Shown here: in pieces, positions 36,571 to 45,850 of the stretch
How positions within the stretch are numbered: position 1 is the stretch's first letter
Layout of the letters: the number at the start of each line of letters is the position of its first letter
Origin: Nonomuraea sp. SYSU D8015
GTDB lineage: Bacteria; Actinomycetota; Actinomycetes; Streptosporangiales; Streptosporangiaceae
Direction of reading: 5' to 3'
DNA length: 64,000 nt
Assembly: GCF_008065375.1 (NCBI RefSeq)
Contig: NZ_VJYI01000002.1
Span: 1,178,001 to 1,242,000, forward strand
Program-made: the position numbers and the translations under genes
The notes under the pieces: generated by a model
Database searches by the model: none
Seen by the model: only the letters and a program-made list of their open reading frames with translations
Told to the model about the DNA's origin: nothing

Positions 36571-38885
36571 TGATCTCCTTCGCGTTGAGGACGCTCCGGC
36601 ATCGCAAGGCCGGATTCGCCGGCGCCTTCGTGGCCCTGCTGTGCGCCGCCGCGCTGGTGACGGCGTGCGGGATGCTGCTGGAGACGGGACTGCGCGGCGG
36701 CGTCGCCCCCGAGCGGTACGCCGGCGCCCCGATGATCGTGGCCGGCGACCAGTACGTCAGGCAGACCAAGGAGAGCGGCAAGGAGAAGGCCAAGCTCCTG
36801 TCCGAGCGCAGATGGATCCTCGCTTCCCTGGCTTCGGAGATCCGGCGCGTCCCCGGCGTCACGAAGGTGGTCACCGAGGTGACCTTCCCCTACGCCGGGT
36901 TCACCGCCCATGGCTGGGAGTCCGCCGCGCTCACTCCGTTCACGCTCGCCGAGGGCCGCGCCCCCAGCGCCGCCGACGAGGTCGTCGTCGACGCCCGCCA
37001 CTCCGGCCAGGCGATCCCCGGCTACCGCGTGGTGGGAGTGACCGCCCAGGCACTGCCGGGTCGGGACACGATCTTCTTCTCCACCGGTGAGGCCCGCCGC
37101 CTGGCAGGACGGGACGGGCTGGTGACGGCGATCGGCGTCTGGCCCGCAGTGGACGTCGCCGTCAAGGGCGCCGTGGCCTACACCGGCGACCAGCGCGGCG
37201 CGGTCGAATTCCCCGATGGTGAGGGCTCTCGGGTCAGGCTCATCAGTCTGGGCGGCGCGCTCGGCGGCACCTCGCTGCTGGTGGCGATTCTGGTCGTGGT
37301 GGGCACGTTCGCCCTGTCCATGCAGCAGCGCCGGCGCGAGATCGCCATGCTGCGCGCCGTCGGCGCCACCCCCAGGCAGGCCAGGAAGCTCATCGGCGGT
37401 GAGGCCCTGCTCATCAGCGTGGCCGCCGGGCTGCTCGGCTCGGGTGCCGGGATTCTGCTCGGGTTCTGGCTGCGGACCAGATTCGTCGCGCTCGGGGCCA
37501 TGCCGGGGAATCTGCAGCTGGTCGTCAGCCCGTTCCCGCCGATCGTCGCGGTGCTGACCACTCTGGTGGCCGCGTGTGTGGCGGCGCGCGTCTCCGCCCG
37601 GCGTACCACGCGGATCAGGCCGGTGGAGGCCCTGGGCGAGGTGGCGATGCCCGCGGCCGGACTCCCCTGGGCCAGGCTGATCGCGGGCCTGATCGCCCTC
37701 GCCGGCGGCGTCGTGCTGACGATCGTGCTGTCCGACCTGTCCACCGAGGCGGCATCCAGCCCCGTCACCATGCTCACCGCATTGTTGTGGACGACGGCGG
37801 TCGCCCTGCTCGGACCGCTGATCGCCCGGGCGGCGACGGCCCTGCCGCTGCGGGCGCCCGGCGTGGCCGGCTATCTCGCGCGCAAGAGCCTGCGCGCCGG
37901 AGCCGGGCGGCTGGCCTCACTGATCACGCCGCTGACCCTGATGACGGCGATGACGTGCACGATCCTGTTCGTGCAGACCACCATGGGCCACGCCGCCCAG
38001 AGCGAGCGGAACGCGGGCATCATGGCCGACCACGTGCTCGCGCCGGGCACGTCCGTGGCCGCCGTTCGCCAGGTGCCCGGGGTGCGAGCCGTGACGGAGG
38101 TGCTGCGTACCTCGGTCAGGATCGACCTCGAGAAGTACGACGCCCAGGCCGTCACGCTCGACGGCCTGGACCAGACGATGGACCTGGGCGTGGTGGCCGG
38201 CTCGCTGGCCGGGCTCGGCGACACGTCGGCGGCGATCAGCCGCACCGCCGCCTCTCGGCTGGAGGCCGGCCTGGGCGACCGGATCTCCCTGGTGCTCGGC
38301 GACGGCACCCCCGCCGTGGTGCGGATCGCCGCGATCTACTCCCGCGGCCTGGGCTTCGGCGACCTGACCCTCTCACGCGGGCTCGTCGCGGGCCACGTGG
38401 ACGATCCCCGCGGTACCGTCCTGGTGGCCGGCGGGTCACGCGAGGCACTACCTGCCGCGACCGCCCCCGACCAGGCGTCCGCGGGCTCCGCCAACGCGGC
38501 GGTGGCGTACGTCGCCATGGGCCTGATCATCGCGTTCTGCGCGATCGCCGTGGTCAACACCTTGGCCATGTCCACCCTGGCCCGCTCGCGCGAGCTCGCT
38601 CTGCTGCGCGTGGTGGGCACGACGCGGCGCCAGGCGGCGCGGATGCTGCGTACGGAGACGCTGACGGCGCTGGCCGTCTCTGTGGCCATCGGGACGCTGA
38701 TCTCGCTGGTCACACTGGCGGCCTTCAGCATGGGGATGACGGGGTCGGCGCTGCCGTACGTGCCACCGCTCGCGTATGTCGCGGTCATCGCGGCCGTGGC
38801 CGCCCTGGCGCTGGCGGCCACGGCGATCCCGGCGAGGTTCGCACTGAGGCCCCGCCCCGCCGACGCGCTCGGCGCGCGCGAGTGA
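36570..38885 (+). CDS. ABC exporter permease, FtsX/MacB-like
   Basis: 771 residues with two FtsX modules. An N-terminal helix (FAGAFVALLCAAALVTACG) is followed by an extracytoplasmic region, a three-helix module around 225-370, a fourth helix group around 370-430, a second extracytoplasmic region, and a terminal three-helix module. ALLRVVGTTRRQAARML and AMLRAVGATPRQARKLI are the two matching coupling loops. With the ATPase it forms an exporter of the antimicrobial-peptide/lipid type; the adjacent two-component system suggests induction by envelope-active compounds. Confidence 0.92.
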   Translation: MISFALRTLRHRKAGFAGAFVALLCAAALVTACGMLLETGLRGGVAPERYAGAPMIVAGDQYVRQTKESGKEKAKLLSERRWILASLASEIRRVPGVTKVVTEVTFPYAGFTAHGWESAALTPFTLAEGRAPSAADEVVVDARHSGQAIPGYRVVGVTAQALPGRDTIFFSTGEARRLAGRDGLVTAIGVWPAVDVAVKGAVAYTGDQRGAVEFPDGEGSRVRLISLGGALGGTSLLVAILVVVGTFALSMQQRRREIAMLRAVGATPRQARKLIGGEALLISVAAGLLGSGAGILLGFWLRTRFVALGAMPGNLQLVVSPFPPIVAVLTTLVAACVAARVSARRTTRIRPVEALGEVAMPAAGLPWARLIAGLIALAGGVVLTIVLSDLSTEAASSPVTMLTALLWTTAVALLGPLIARAATALPLRAPGVAGYLARKSLRAGAGRLASLITPLTLMTAMTCTILFVQTTMGHAAQSERNAGIMADHVLAPGTSVAAVRQVPGVRAVTEVLRTSVRIDLEKYDAQAVTLDGLDQTMDLGVVAGSLAGLGDTSAAISRTAASRLEAGLGDRISLVLGDGTPAVVRIAAIYSRGLGFGDLTLSRGLVAGHVDDPRGTVLVAGGSREALPAATAPDQASAGSANAAVAYVAMGLIIAFCAIAVVNTLAMSTLARSRELALLRVVGTTRRQAARMLRTETLTALAVSVAIGTLISLVTLAAFSMGMTGSALPYVPPLAYVAVIAAVAALALAATAIPARFALRPRPADALGARE

Positions 38886-38916
38886 CCCGCCGCGCCACCC
38901 CGGGCCGTTCGCCGGG

Positions 38917-39510
38917 TCATCGAGCGTGCGGTGGCTCCGTCTCGGCACGACCATAGACCGCGTCCAACAGGTCGCGGGCGAAGCGGTCGAGATCGTCCAG
39001 GCCCGCGGCCGCCAGGGTGCGGGGGCCGTCGGCCAGCAGGTGAGGGATCGCGGCATGCATGGCCAGGGTGACGGCGGCGGCGCGCTCCGGCGTGACCGGC
39101 AGCCCGGCGGCCCGCTGCGCCTCCTCGAAGGCGGCGAAGTCGGCCGCCGCGACGTCGTCCAGGATGGCGGCCAGCCAGGGCGCGCGGGACGCCTCCGCCT
39201 GGAGTTCGAGATAGGCGAGCAGCCGCACCCGCCCCGGCCCGGCGACCTCGGCCAGCAGCGCGCCCATCATGGCCACGAGCGACGCCCGGCCGGTGACCGC
39301 CGGCCTGGGGAGATCGCGGTAGATCTCGACGCACCGCTCGGCGATCGCCTGCAGCAGTGACTGCCTGGTCGGGAAGTAGTTCTTGGCGGTGCCGGAGGGC
39401 ACGCCCGCGGCACCGTCCACCGCGCGGTGCGTCAGCCCACGCGCGCCCTGCTCGGCCAGCACCTCGACGGCCGCGTCCCGTAGCTGATCCCGCCGGTCCT
39501 GATTCGCCAC
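38917..39510 (-). CDS. TetR-family repressor
   Basis: 197 residues. The HTH (ARGLTHRAVDGAAGVPSGTA, KNYFPTRQSLLQAI) has the GTAKNYFPTR variant of a common actinomycete subfamily. The GTG at 39510 is chosen because TAATCT lies seven bases upstream (probably leaderless) and similarity begins there. A perfect palindrome separates it from the divergent P450 operon. Confidence 0.9.
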   Translation of the reverse strand: MANQDRRDQLRDAAVEVLAEQGARGLTHRAVDGAAGVPSGTAKNYFPTRQSLLQAIAERCVEIYRDLPRPAVTGRASLVAMMGALLAEVAGPGRVRLLAYLELQAEASRAPWLAAILDDVAAADFAAFEEAQRAAGLPVTPERAAAVTLAMHAAIPHLLADGPRTLAAAGLDDLDRFARDLLDAVYGRAETEPPHAR

Positions 39511-39530
39511 GGATGCGAGATTACCCCAAA

Positions 39531-39542
39531 TGTGGTACCACA
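39531..39542. promoter_or_regulatory. TetR operator between repressor and P450 operon
   Basis: TGTGGTACCACA is a perfect 12-base palindrome, followed by one more TGTGGT at 39545-39550. It lies 21 bases from the TetR start and about 50 bases before the P450 start. Confidence 0.65.
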
Positions 39543-39590
39543 GATGTGGTGGTTTCACCCTCGCGCGATCATGGGATGGATGGTCAGAAG

Positions 39591-40784
39591 ATGACGCAAG
39601 CACCGGAACTGCCGCTGCAGATGCGGCGGAACGGGTTCGACCCGGTCGAGGAGCTGGCCCGGGCACGAGAGGGCGAAGGCGTGGTGCGGGTGGAGACGCC
39701 GTTCGGCCTGCCCGCGTATCTGGTCTGCCGCCATGAGGATGTCCGCGAGGTGCTGTCGGACCCGGCCCGGTTCAGCAGTGCCGTCTCGCCGTTCACGGGG
39801 TCCGATGCGGTGGACGAGGAGGAACGGGCCAAGCTGCGGGCCGGGAGTCTGATCGAGTTCGACCCGCCGGAGCACACGCGGTTGCGCCGGATGCTCACCC
39901 CGGAGTTCACGGTCCGCCGGATGCGCAGGCTCGAGCCGCGGATCACCGACATCGTCCAGGCAGCTCTGGACGACCTGGAGCGGGCCGGCCGACCGGCCGA
40001 TCTGGTGGCGCACTTCGCGTTGCCGGTGCCGTCGCTGGTGATCTGCGAGTTGCTGGGTGTGCCGTACGCCGACCGGGCGGAGTTCCAGGAGCGTTCCCTC
40101 CGCCTGGTGGACACCTCGTTGCCGATGGAGGAGCAGCTCGCGGCGCGGCGGGAGGACCGCGCCTACATGGCGGGCTTGGTCGCCCGCGCGCAGGCGGACC
40201 CGGGGGAGGACCTGCTGGGCATGCTGGTACGCGAGCACGGCGACGATCTCAGCACCGATGAGCTCATCGGCATCGCCGGCCTGCTGCTGCTGGCCGGGCA
40301 CGAGACGACCTCGAACATGCTCGCCCTGGGCACGTTGGCCCTGCTGCGGCGCCCGGACCAGCTAGCCCTGATCCGCGACGACCCGGGCCAGGTCGAGCCC
40401 GCCATTGAGGAGTTGCTGCGCTGGCTGTCCATCGTGCAGTTGCTGCCGCCGCGCAGGACCACGGCGGATGTGGAGATCGCCGGGCACGGCATCCCCGCGG
40501 GTTCGCTGGTGATCTGTTCGCTGCCCGGTGCCAATCGCGACCCCGCCTTCGTCGACGATCCCGACAGCCTCGACATCACCCGGGGAGCCGCCGGCCATGT
40601 CGCCTTCGGCCACGGCGTGCACCACTGTCTGGGGGCACCGCTGGCCCGGATGGAGATGCGCATCGCCTTCCCGGCCCTGCTCCAGCGCTTCCCCGGCCTC
40701 GCCCTGGCCGACCCGGACGAGCCGGTCGACTTCCGGGCCTTCAGCGTCGTGTACGGCGTGAACTCACTGCGGGTGACCTGGTGA
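39591..40784 (+). CDS. Cytochrome P450
   Basis: 397 residues, a soluble bacterial P450. The I-helix motif is LLLAGHETTSN, ExxR lies in EELLRWL, and the haem loop FGHGVHHCLGAPLARME places the thiolate at Cys346. An ATG at 39576 is also in frame. No ferredoxin gene is adjacent. It overlaps the following membrane-protein gene by four bases (GTGA), so it leads a three-gene operon with a multicopper oxidase. Confidence 0.94.
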   Translation: MTQAPELPLQMRRNGFDPVEELARAREGEGVVRVETPFGLPAYLVCRHEDVREVLSDPARFSSAVSPFTGSDAVDEEERAKLRAGSLIEFDPPEHTRLRRMLTPEFTVRRMRRLEPRITDIVQAALDDLERAGRPADLVAHFALPVPSLVICELLGVPYADRAEFQERSLRLVDTSLPMEEQLAARREDRAYMAGLVARAQADPGEDLLGMLVREHGDDLSTDELIGIAGLLLLAGHETTSNMLALGTLALLRRPDQLALIRDDPGQVEPAIEELLRWLSIVQLLPPRRTTADVEIAGHGIPAGSLVICSLPGANRDPAFVDDPDSLDITRGAAGHVAFGHGVHHCLGAPLARMEMRIAFPALLQRFPGLALADPDEPVDFRAFSVVYGVNSLRVTW

Positions 40785-41266
40785 GCGGACGGCCGCTGAG
40801 CGCTGACAGATCCGGCCCGGCGATGTCGGCCCGGTCAGATGCCGCGCATCGGACGATGCTGTCTGGGTGGGTTCTGCGGGCTGTTGTCAGCGCGCACGTG
40901 GTGGCGATCCTCGGTCAGCCGGTGTTCACCGGCGTGTATCTGAGCGGTGACTACGACGGCTTGCGCTGGCACGCGGTCGGCGCCGACGTGATCTCCTCCA
41001 TCGGCTTGGTGCAGGTGGTCGTGGCGATCGTGGTCTGGGTTCGGCTGCGTCAGGTGTGGCCGTTCCTTGCCACGGCGGCCGTGGTGGCGGCCGAGACGGT
41101 GCAGTACGTGGCCGGGATGGACGGCGCACTGTGGCTGCACCTCCCGCTGGGCGTGATGACCGTCGCCGCGCTCGTCGTGCTGTTCATCGCCGTATGGCGC
41201 CGGCCCCTCCAGCGGCGACCGCAACCCCCACGCGAGCCGGAGCAGCGGGAAGCCGGCCATGCCTGA
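40781..41266 (+). CDS. Small integral membrane protein
   Basis: 161 residues with four membrane helices (about 30-50, 65-88, 92-112 and 118-140) and a Pro/Arg-rich tail. No family was recognised with certainty; layout resembles DoxX/DUF6220-like proteins. The first 25 residues lack structure, so an internal ATG could be the true start. It overlaps the multicopper oxidase by eight bases. Confidence 0.8.
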   Translation: MSGRPLSADRSGPAMSARSDAAHRTMLSGWVLRAVVSAHVVAILGQPVFTGVYLSGDYDGLRWHAVGADVISSIGLVQVVVAIVVWVRLRQVWPFLATAAVVAAETVQYVAGMDGALWLHLPLGVMTVAALVVLFIAVWRRPLQRRPQPPREPEQREAGHA

Positions 41267-42878
41267 GCGATATGACGACCGGCCGGACCGTGCCCGTGGA
41301 GTGGCCAGGCGCCGGGTGCTGGGCATCGGCGGGGCGCTCGGGCTGATGGCGGCCACCGGGCTGTCGGCCTCGGCCGCGCTGGCCCGCCGCCCGTCGTTCA
41401 CCGGTGCCGAACTGCGCAGCGCCGTGCCGCTGCCGCCGCCCTTCCAGGTGCCGCTGCCGATTCCGTCCGTGCTCGCGCCGGCCGGCACCTCGGGCGGCGT
41501 CGACCGGTACGAGATCACCCAGCGCGAAGCGACCGCGGAGATCCTGCCCGGCGTCAGGACGCCGCTGTGGACGTACGAAGGCACCTTCCCCGGGCCGACG
41601 ATCGAGTCGCGCCGCGGCCGGCCGATCACCGTGACGCATCGCAACGAGCTGCCCGTGCCGACCGTCGTGCATCTGCACGGCGGACGGACCCCGGCGGCCT
41701 CCGACGGCTACCCGACCGACCTCGTCCTGCCCGAAGGCCGGCACGACGCCGCCACGCACACCGGACACGGCTCCACGCATGACATGCACGATCCGCGGGC
41801 CGTGGTCACCAAGCTGACGCGGGACTACACCTTCCCGCTGGACCAGCGGCCGGCCCTGCTGTGGTACCACGACCACCGGATGGACTTCACCGCCCCCGCG
41901 ATCTGGCGCGGCCTGGCCGGACTGCACATCGTCCGCGACGACGCCGAGGACAACCTCGGCCTGCCCGCCGGGCGGCGCGAACTGCCCCTCATGCTCACCG
42001 ACCGCGCCTTCGCCGCCGACGGCACCCTCGCCTACCCCGCCCTCGACCCCACCCTGCGGGAGCGGCCGGGCGTGCGCGACCCGTACCTCGCCGGAGTCCT
42101 CGGCGACGTGATCCTGGTCAACGGCGCCCCGTGGCCCGTGCACGAGGTCGACGCGGCCCGCTACCGGCTGCGCATCCTCAACGCCTCCAACGCCCGCCAC
42201 TACGAACTCGAAGTCGTCACCGACGACGGACGCCGGCTCGACCTCGTCCAGATCGGCGCCGACCAGGGACTGCTCGCGACACCGGTCACCCACCGGCTCC
42301 TGCCGCTCGCACCCGCCGAACGCCACGACGTCGTCATCGACTTCTCGGGCGTCCCGGTCGGCGGCCGCGTCAGGCTCGTCAACCGGCTGGGCTCCGGCCG
42401 CACCCGCGACGTGATGGCCTTCCGCATCGCACGCAAAGCCACCGACGACAGCCGCATCCCGCGCATCCTCTCCACCGATCTGCCGACCTGGCGCCGGTCG
42501 GACGCCGTCAGGGTGCGCGACTTCTCCTTCCGCACCGGACGCATGCGCGGTGACCATGGATGGCTGATCGACGGGCTCCCGTTCGACCCCGCCCGCTCCG
42601 ACGTCACCACCCGTCTCGGCGACATCGAGGTGTGGCGGCTGATCGCCGACGTCCACCATCCCGTCCACCTGCATCTGGTCGGCTTCCGGATCCTCTCGCG
42701 CGGCGGCGGGCCGCCGCTGCCCCACGACGCGGGGCTCAAGGACACCGTCTCCTTGCGGCCGGGCGAATCGGCGGAGATCATCACCCGTTTCGACGGCTAC
42801 CGCGGCCGCTACCTCTTCCACTGCCACAACGCCGAACACGAGGACATGGGCATGATGGCCAACCTCGAAATCATCTGA
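41259..42878 (+). CDS. Tat-exported multicopper oxidase (CotA/bilirubin-oxidase-like)
   Basis: 539 residues. A twin-arginine signal (ARRRVLGIGGALGLMAATG) precedes three cupredoxin domains. All four copper motifs are intact: HLHGG, WYHDHRMD, HPVHLHLVGF and HCHNAEHEDMGMM; the last holds the type 1 Cys and a Met axial ligand. A His/Gly-rich insert (THTGHGSTHDMHD, about 165-180) may gather copper. It oxidises phenols, bilirubin-like compounds or metal ions at the cell surface. Coupling to a P450 is unusual. Confidence 0.93.
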   Translation: MPERYDDRPDRARGVARRRVLGIGGALGLMAATGLSASAALARRPSFTGAELRSAVPLPPPFQVPLPIPSVLAPAGTSGGVDRYEITQREATAEILPGVRTPLWTYEGTFPGPTIESRRGRPITVTHRNELPVPTVVHLHGGRTPAASDGYPTDLVLPEGRHDAATHTGHGSTHDMHDPRAVVTKLTRDYTFPLDQRPALLWYHDHRMDFTAPAIWRGLAGLHIVRDDAEDNLGLPAGRRELPLMLTDRAFAADGTLAYPALDPTLRERPGVRDPYLAGVLGDVILVNGAPWPVHEVDAARYRLRILNASNARHYELEVVTDDGRRLDLVQIGADQGLLATPVTHRLLPLAPAERHDVVIDFSGVPVGGRVRLVNRLGSGRTRDVMAFRIARKATDDSRIPRILSTDLPTWRRSDAVRVRDFSFRTGRMRGDHGWLIDGLPFDPARSDVTTRLGDIEVWRLIADVHHPVHLHLVGFRILSRGGGPPLPHDAGLKDTVSLRPGESAEIITRFDGYRGRYLFHCHNAEHEDMGMMANLEII

Positions 42879-42929
42879 CCCCTGCGCACCCACGCCCGGC
42901 GCGGCCCGAGCAGCCGCCATAATGTGATC

Positions 42930-43148
42930 ATGACACGTGGCACGGTGAAGTTCTGGAAGGCCGACAAGGGCTGGGGGGCGATCTCCTCTCCCGAGCTCCC
43001 GCCGGGACGTGACGCGTTCGCGCACTTCAGCGACATCGCGGCGAGCGGGTACCGGGAGCTGGAGGCAGGCGACGAGGTCGAGTTCGACGTCGTCGAACGG
43101 TCGCAGGACAGCTTCGACTACGTGGCGGAGAACATCCGCAGGCTGTGA
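42930..43148 (+). CDS. Divergent cold-shock-domain protein
   Basis: 72 residues. The CSD order is kept (GTVKFWKADKGWGAI, then DAFAHFSDI), but RNP1 reads KGWGAI rather than KGFGFI, and RNP2 AFAHF rather than VFVHF. CATAAT at 42918-42923 lies six bases before the ATG, so the mRNA is probably leaderless, unlike the long-leader cold-shock gene at 4126. It follows the multicopper oxidase by 51 bases but has its own promoter. Confidence 0.85.
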   Translation: MTRGTVKFWKADKGWGAISSPELPPGRDAFAHFSDIAASGYRELEAGDEVEFDVVERSQDSFDYVAENIRRL

Positions 43149-43161
43149 TGCAACCCGGCCG

Positions 43162-43995
43162 TCAGCCGCGCAGCAGTTTGAGGATGTGCGGCCAGGCGGC
43201 GGCTCCGAGCTCGGCGTCGGCGACGACGTCACCCCCGTAAAGGAAGCGCGGCGACTCGGGAGCCGGGCCTTCCCCTGGAAGACGCGGACGATGGCCGGCT
43301 TCGGCCCGACTGATCAGACGAGCCGTGCGGCGACGGGCGACAAGTCGCTCAGCGAACGGGAGGGACGGCCACATCGCATCGTCCCCTCCCGCCACCAGCA
43401 GCACGTCAGCCCTGGTTTCCTCTACGGGGATCTCGGCAGCGGGAAGCAGGTCGGCGAACGTCCGTTCGCTGCGCTCGTACCAACCCCGGATGGCCACCGG
43501 GCCGTCCGCCGGTTCGGCGGGCTTCCAGTCGTCGTCGTAGGGGACGAAGGACAGCGGCTGCCCCTTCCAAGTCCAGGACGACCGGTAAGGGCGATGCTTC
43601 CCATCTCGCCCGGGGCCGACGTTGCCCCACACCACCGAGGTGGGCGACATCGCCACGACGCCGTCGACCCGCGGGTCATGGACGGAGGTGAGCAGCGCGG
43701 CCTCCGCCCCTTTGGACGCCCCCAGCAGGCAAACGCGGCGTACTCCAGTGGATTCGAGCAGATCGATGGCGGACACGAAAGTCTCCAGAGGAATCTCGCA
43801 GATGCCCGGTGATTGCCCGGGACCGCCGAACCATCGAATCGACATCGCGGTCATCCCCTCCCGGGCGAGGACACGAGCCCTCTCCCGGTCGATACGTCCG
43901 CTCGACCCCGCCAGAACAAGGACGCCCGTGTGACTGAGGGAGTCCGGAGTCATCAAGACCCCTTCCCACGGCTCGGTCAGCTCCTGCTCATCCAT
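43162..43995 (-). CDS. Alpha/beta hydrolase of the acyl-CoA thioesterase (BAAT C-terminal) type
   Basis: 277 residues. The oxyanion region is VLAGSSGRID, the nucleophile Ser is in LLGASKGAEAAL, the Asp is in GGDDAMWPS and the His in AEAGHRPRLP. The BAAT_C fold is used by bile-acid-CoA transferases and acyl-CoA thioesterases; the N-terminal acyl domain is missing, as usual in bacteria. The ATG at 43995 is preferred over one four codons upstream. Confidence 0.85.
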   Translation of the reverse strand: MDEQELTEPWEGVLMTPDSLSHTGVLVLAGSSGRIDRERARVLAREGMTAMSIRWFGGPGQSPGICEIPLETFVSAIDLLESTGVRRVCLLGASKGAEAALLTSVHDPRVDGVVAMSPTSVVWGNVGPGRDGKHRPYRSSWTWKGQPLSFVPYDDDWKPAEPADGPVAIRGWYERSERTFADLLPAAEIPVEETRADVLLVAGGDDAMWPSLPFAERLVARRRTARLISRAEAGHRPRLPGEGPAPESPRFLYGGDVVADAELGAAAWPHILKLLRG

Positions 43996-44196
43996 GGTCA
44001 CCCTCACCTCTCGGCCTGTGGCGGCACCGCACTCTACCGGGGGCGCCTATCACCGATCTGAGGGCATCCGGCGGTCAACCACCTTCAGTTCGTCATCGGC
44101 CTCGCCGGGCAGCCCACACCACACGCGGTGATCAGCTGTGGACGACCGTGCTCCTCACCGCGGTCCGCTCCCGTCATCCGACGATCCCCGTCCACG

Positions 44197-44651
44197 GTGC
44201 CGCTCACCTACCGTGGCGCCCCGCTCGACGGGGCGGAGCACGCCCTCGTCGGCACCATGGAACACGGGGTGCTGGGGCGGCGCTGGGCGTACGACGGCTG
44301 CCACGACCCGGTGCTGGTCGCCCAGTTGCTGGCCTGATCGAGGGCCGGGCCCAGGCCCAGGACCAGAACACCAGCGACACCCCCGACCGGGACGTCACCC
44401 GCTCCTACACCGGTGACGGCCTCGCCCTCACGGACTTCACCACCACTGCCACCGACGACCAAGAGGGCACTGACCTGCCCGCGCCGCAGGGGGCGGCCCT
44501 CCGCCTGCACCGCGTCCTATGTCCTGCTCCTGACAACACGCCTGTCCTTCCACCGGAGACGATCGGCCACGTCGCCGGCTCCTGGCAGTTGCCGGATGGC
44601 ACCCGCGCGCGGGGCCTGTTCGTCGTCTTGCACACTGCCCCTCGAACCTAG
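44197..44651 (+). pseudogene. Frameshifted maltokinase-N-cap-like protein
   Basis: VPLTYRGAPLDGAEHAL, VGTMEHGVLGRRWAYDG and DPVLVAQLLA match the maltokinase N-terminal cap-like family (CG0192-type). A one-base loss at about 44334 creates a premature TGA; the next frame continues IEGRAQAQDQNTSDTPD, DGLALTDFTTT, LRLHRVLCPAPD and TIGHVAGSWQLPDG to a TAG at 44651. The N-terminus is also missing. Confidence 0.7.
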
Positions 44652-45120
44652 GAGTCAGCGAGGCGCGAGTCCGTGGCCCAGCTGATGGAGGACCTCGTCG
44701 AGTCCCTCCAAGGCGGCGCCCGGGAATGAAGCCCACCGAGTACGAGCAGCGTTCCTCTCGAAAGGTGCCGCTCGCCGCATGACCACCCTGTGTCCACACT
44801 TCGGGGTCCCGACACGATCCCCCCGGGGTTGGCTGCGTGCCGCTTCCGGATGCGCAGCCGGGCGGGCAAGGGAGGGCCGGCCCGGGGCCGGGGTCACCGC
44901 AACGCCACGCGTGCCGTGAAATCGCTGCCCTGCTTGTGGCGTCCTACGAGAGGTCGCCGCAGGCCGGCCATCGCGCTGCCTGGCGTCAGCAGGAGGCCAA
45001 GCCGTCTCCCCGGCAGAGGAACGTCATCCGGGGGAGGGGTCGTCGGTCGAAAACTGCTTGCTGCGTTTCGCCGCCCGTGGAAGTCTGCGCTGTGGGTCGG
45101 GCCCGGGATGGGAGACGCGC
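44652..45120. other. Non-coding stretch without a recognisable gene
   Basis: About 470 bases between the maltokinase-cap remnant and the VOC gene. Several frames stay open because of base composition, but none shows family similarity or a ribosome site. It probably is decayed sequence. Confidence 0.4.
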
Positions 45121-45492
45121 ATGAGCAGGTCCTCGATCTTGAACGTGACGTTCGACTGCTCGGACGCCGAGTCCATGGCGCGTTTCTGGAGCGAGGTCAC
45201 CGGCTGGCCTTGCTCGAAGGTGGAGATGCCTGGCAATCCCTTCTGGTGGGTAGGCGTCGATGGTGACGCCTCCCCTCACCTTGTCTTCGTCGAAGTGCCG
45301 GAGCCCAAGCGCACCAAGAATCGAGTCCATCTCGATCTCCTGCCACATGACGGATCTCAAGAGCAGGAAGTTGCCCGGCTCGAATCGTTGGGTGCTCGCA
45401 TCGTGGACGACCGCCGGGGAGTCATCCCTGGCGGATGGGTCATGATGGCCGATATCGAGGGCAATGAGTTCTGCGTTGAGGAGGGCGAGTAG
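45121..45492 (+). CDS. VOC-family (glyoxalase-like) protein
   Basis: 123 residues. A single VOC unit pair runs from ILNVTFDCSDAESMARFWSE to MMADIEGNEFCVEEGE, with RVHLDLLPHD in the middle; this is the Glyoxalase_6 subgroup. The metal residues are only partly conserved, so it may bind a ligand rather than catalyse. GGGAG lies six bases before the ATG. Confidence 0.85.
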   Translation: MSRSSILNVTFDCSDAESMARFWSEVTGWPCSKVEMPGNPFWWVGVDGDASPHLVFVEVPEPKRTKNRVHLDLLPHDGSQEQEVARLESLGARIVDDRRGVIPGGWVMMADIEGNEFCVEEGE

Positions 45493-45563
45493 GCGGGTCC
45501 ACGCCTGTCACCACGGTCGCGCCATATTCGTCCGATGCCGTCCGCCCGCGGACAGATCAACGG

Positions 45564-45690
45564 TCAAGGACAGGGTGCTCCTGGCAGCGCAAACCCCGTA
45601 TACGTAGCTGTCGATCACCGAATCCGCATGCACGGCATCGGTGATCGAGAAACCCGCCGCTCGCAGAGTGCCGATCACCGCGTCGTGTGG
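45564..45690 (-). pseudogene. TetR-regulator C-terminal remnant
   Basis: HDAVIGTLRAAGFSITDAVH and SVIDSYVYG match the C-terminal ligand-binding domain of a common TetR subgroup, where LLDSYVYGFALQE is typical. Removing one G from a GGGG run restores GFALPGAPCP and a TGA at 45564-45566. The HTH half is missing. The fossil lies beside two intact operator copies of the type bound by that subgroup. Confidence 0.6.
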
Positions 45691-45760
45691 TGTCGCAGCG
45701 TGGCAGGGGCGTCGACGCTCCGTGCGCCCGGACCTCCTTCTGCAGCAGAACCCTTGCGGC

Positions 45761-45807
45761 CTTACGGGTGTAAGGGTAGCGTCGGCAGTGCCCCTTACAG
45801 GTGTAAG
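45761..45807. promoter_or_regulatory. Pair of TetR-type operators
   Basis: CTTACAGGTGTAAG (45794-45807) has perfect six-base arms, and CTTACGGGTGTAAG (45761-45774) differs from it by one base, 33 bases away. They lie between the TetR fossil and the DUF4386 gene. Confidence 0.72.
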
Positions 45808-45850
45808 AGGGGGCGTGGCCAACCGCGCAGACGTATACGGGAAGAGTGTT

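Noticed and set aside
39566..42878. Copper-resistance operon reading of the P450/multicopper-oxidase genes
   Set aside because: No CopA ATPase, CsoR or copper chaperone is present, and the regulator is TetR. A P450 as first gene does not fit copper detoxification alone.
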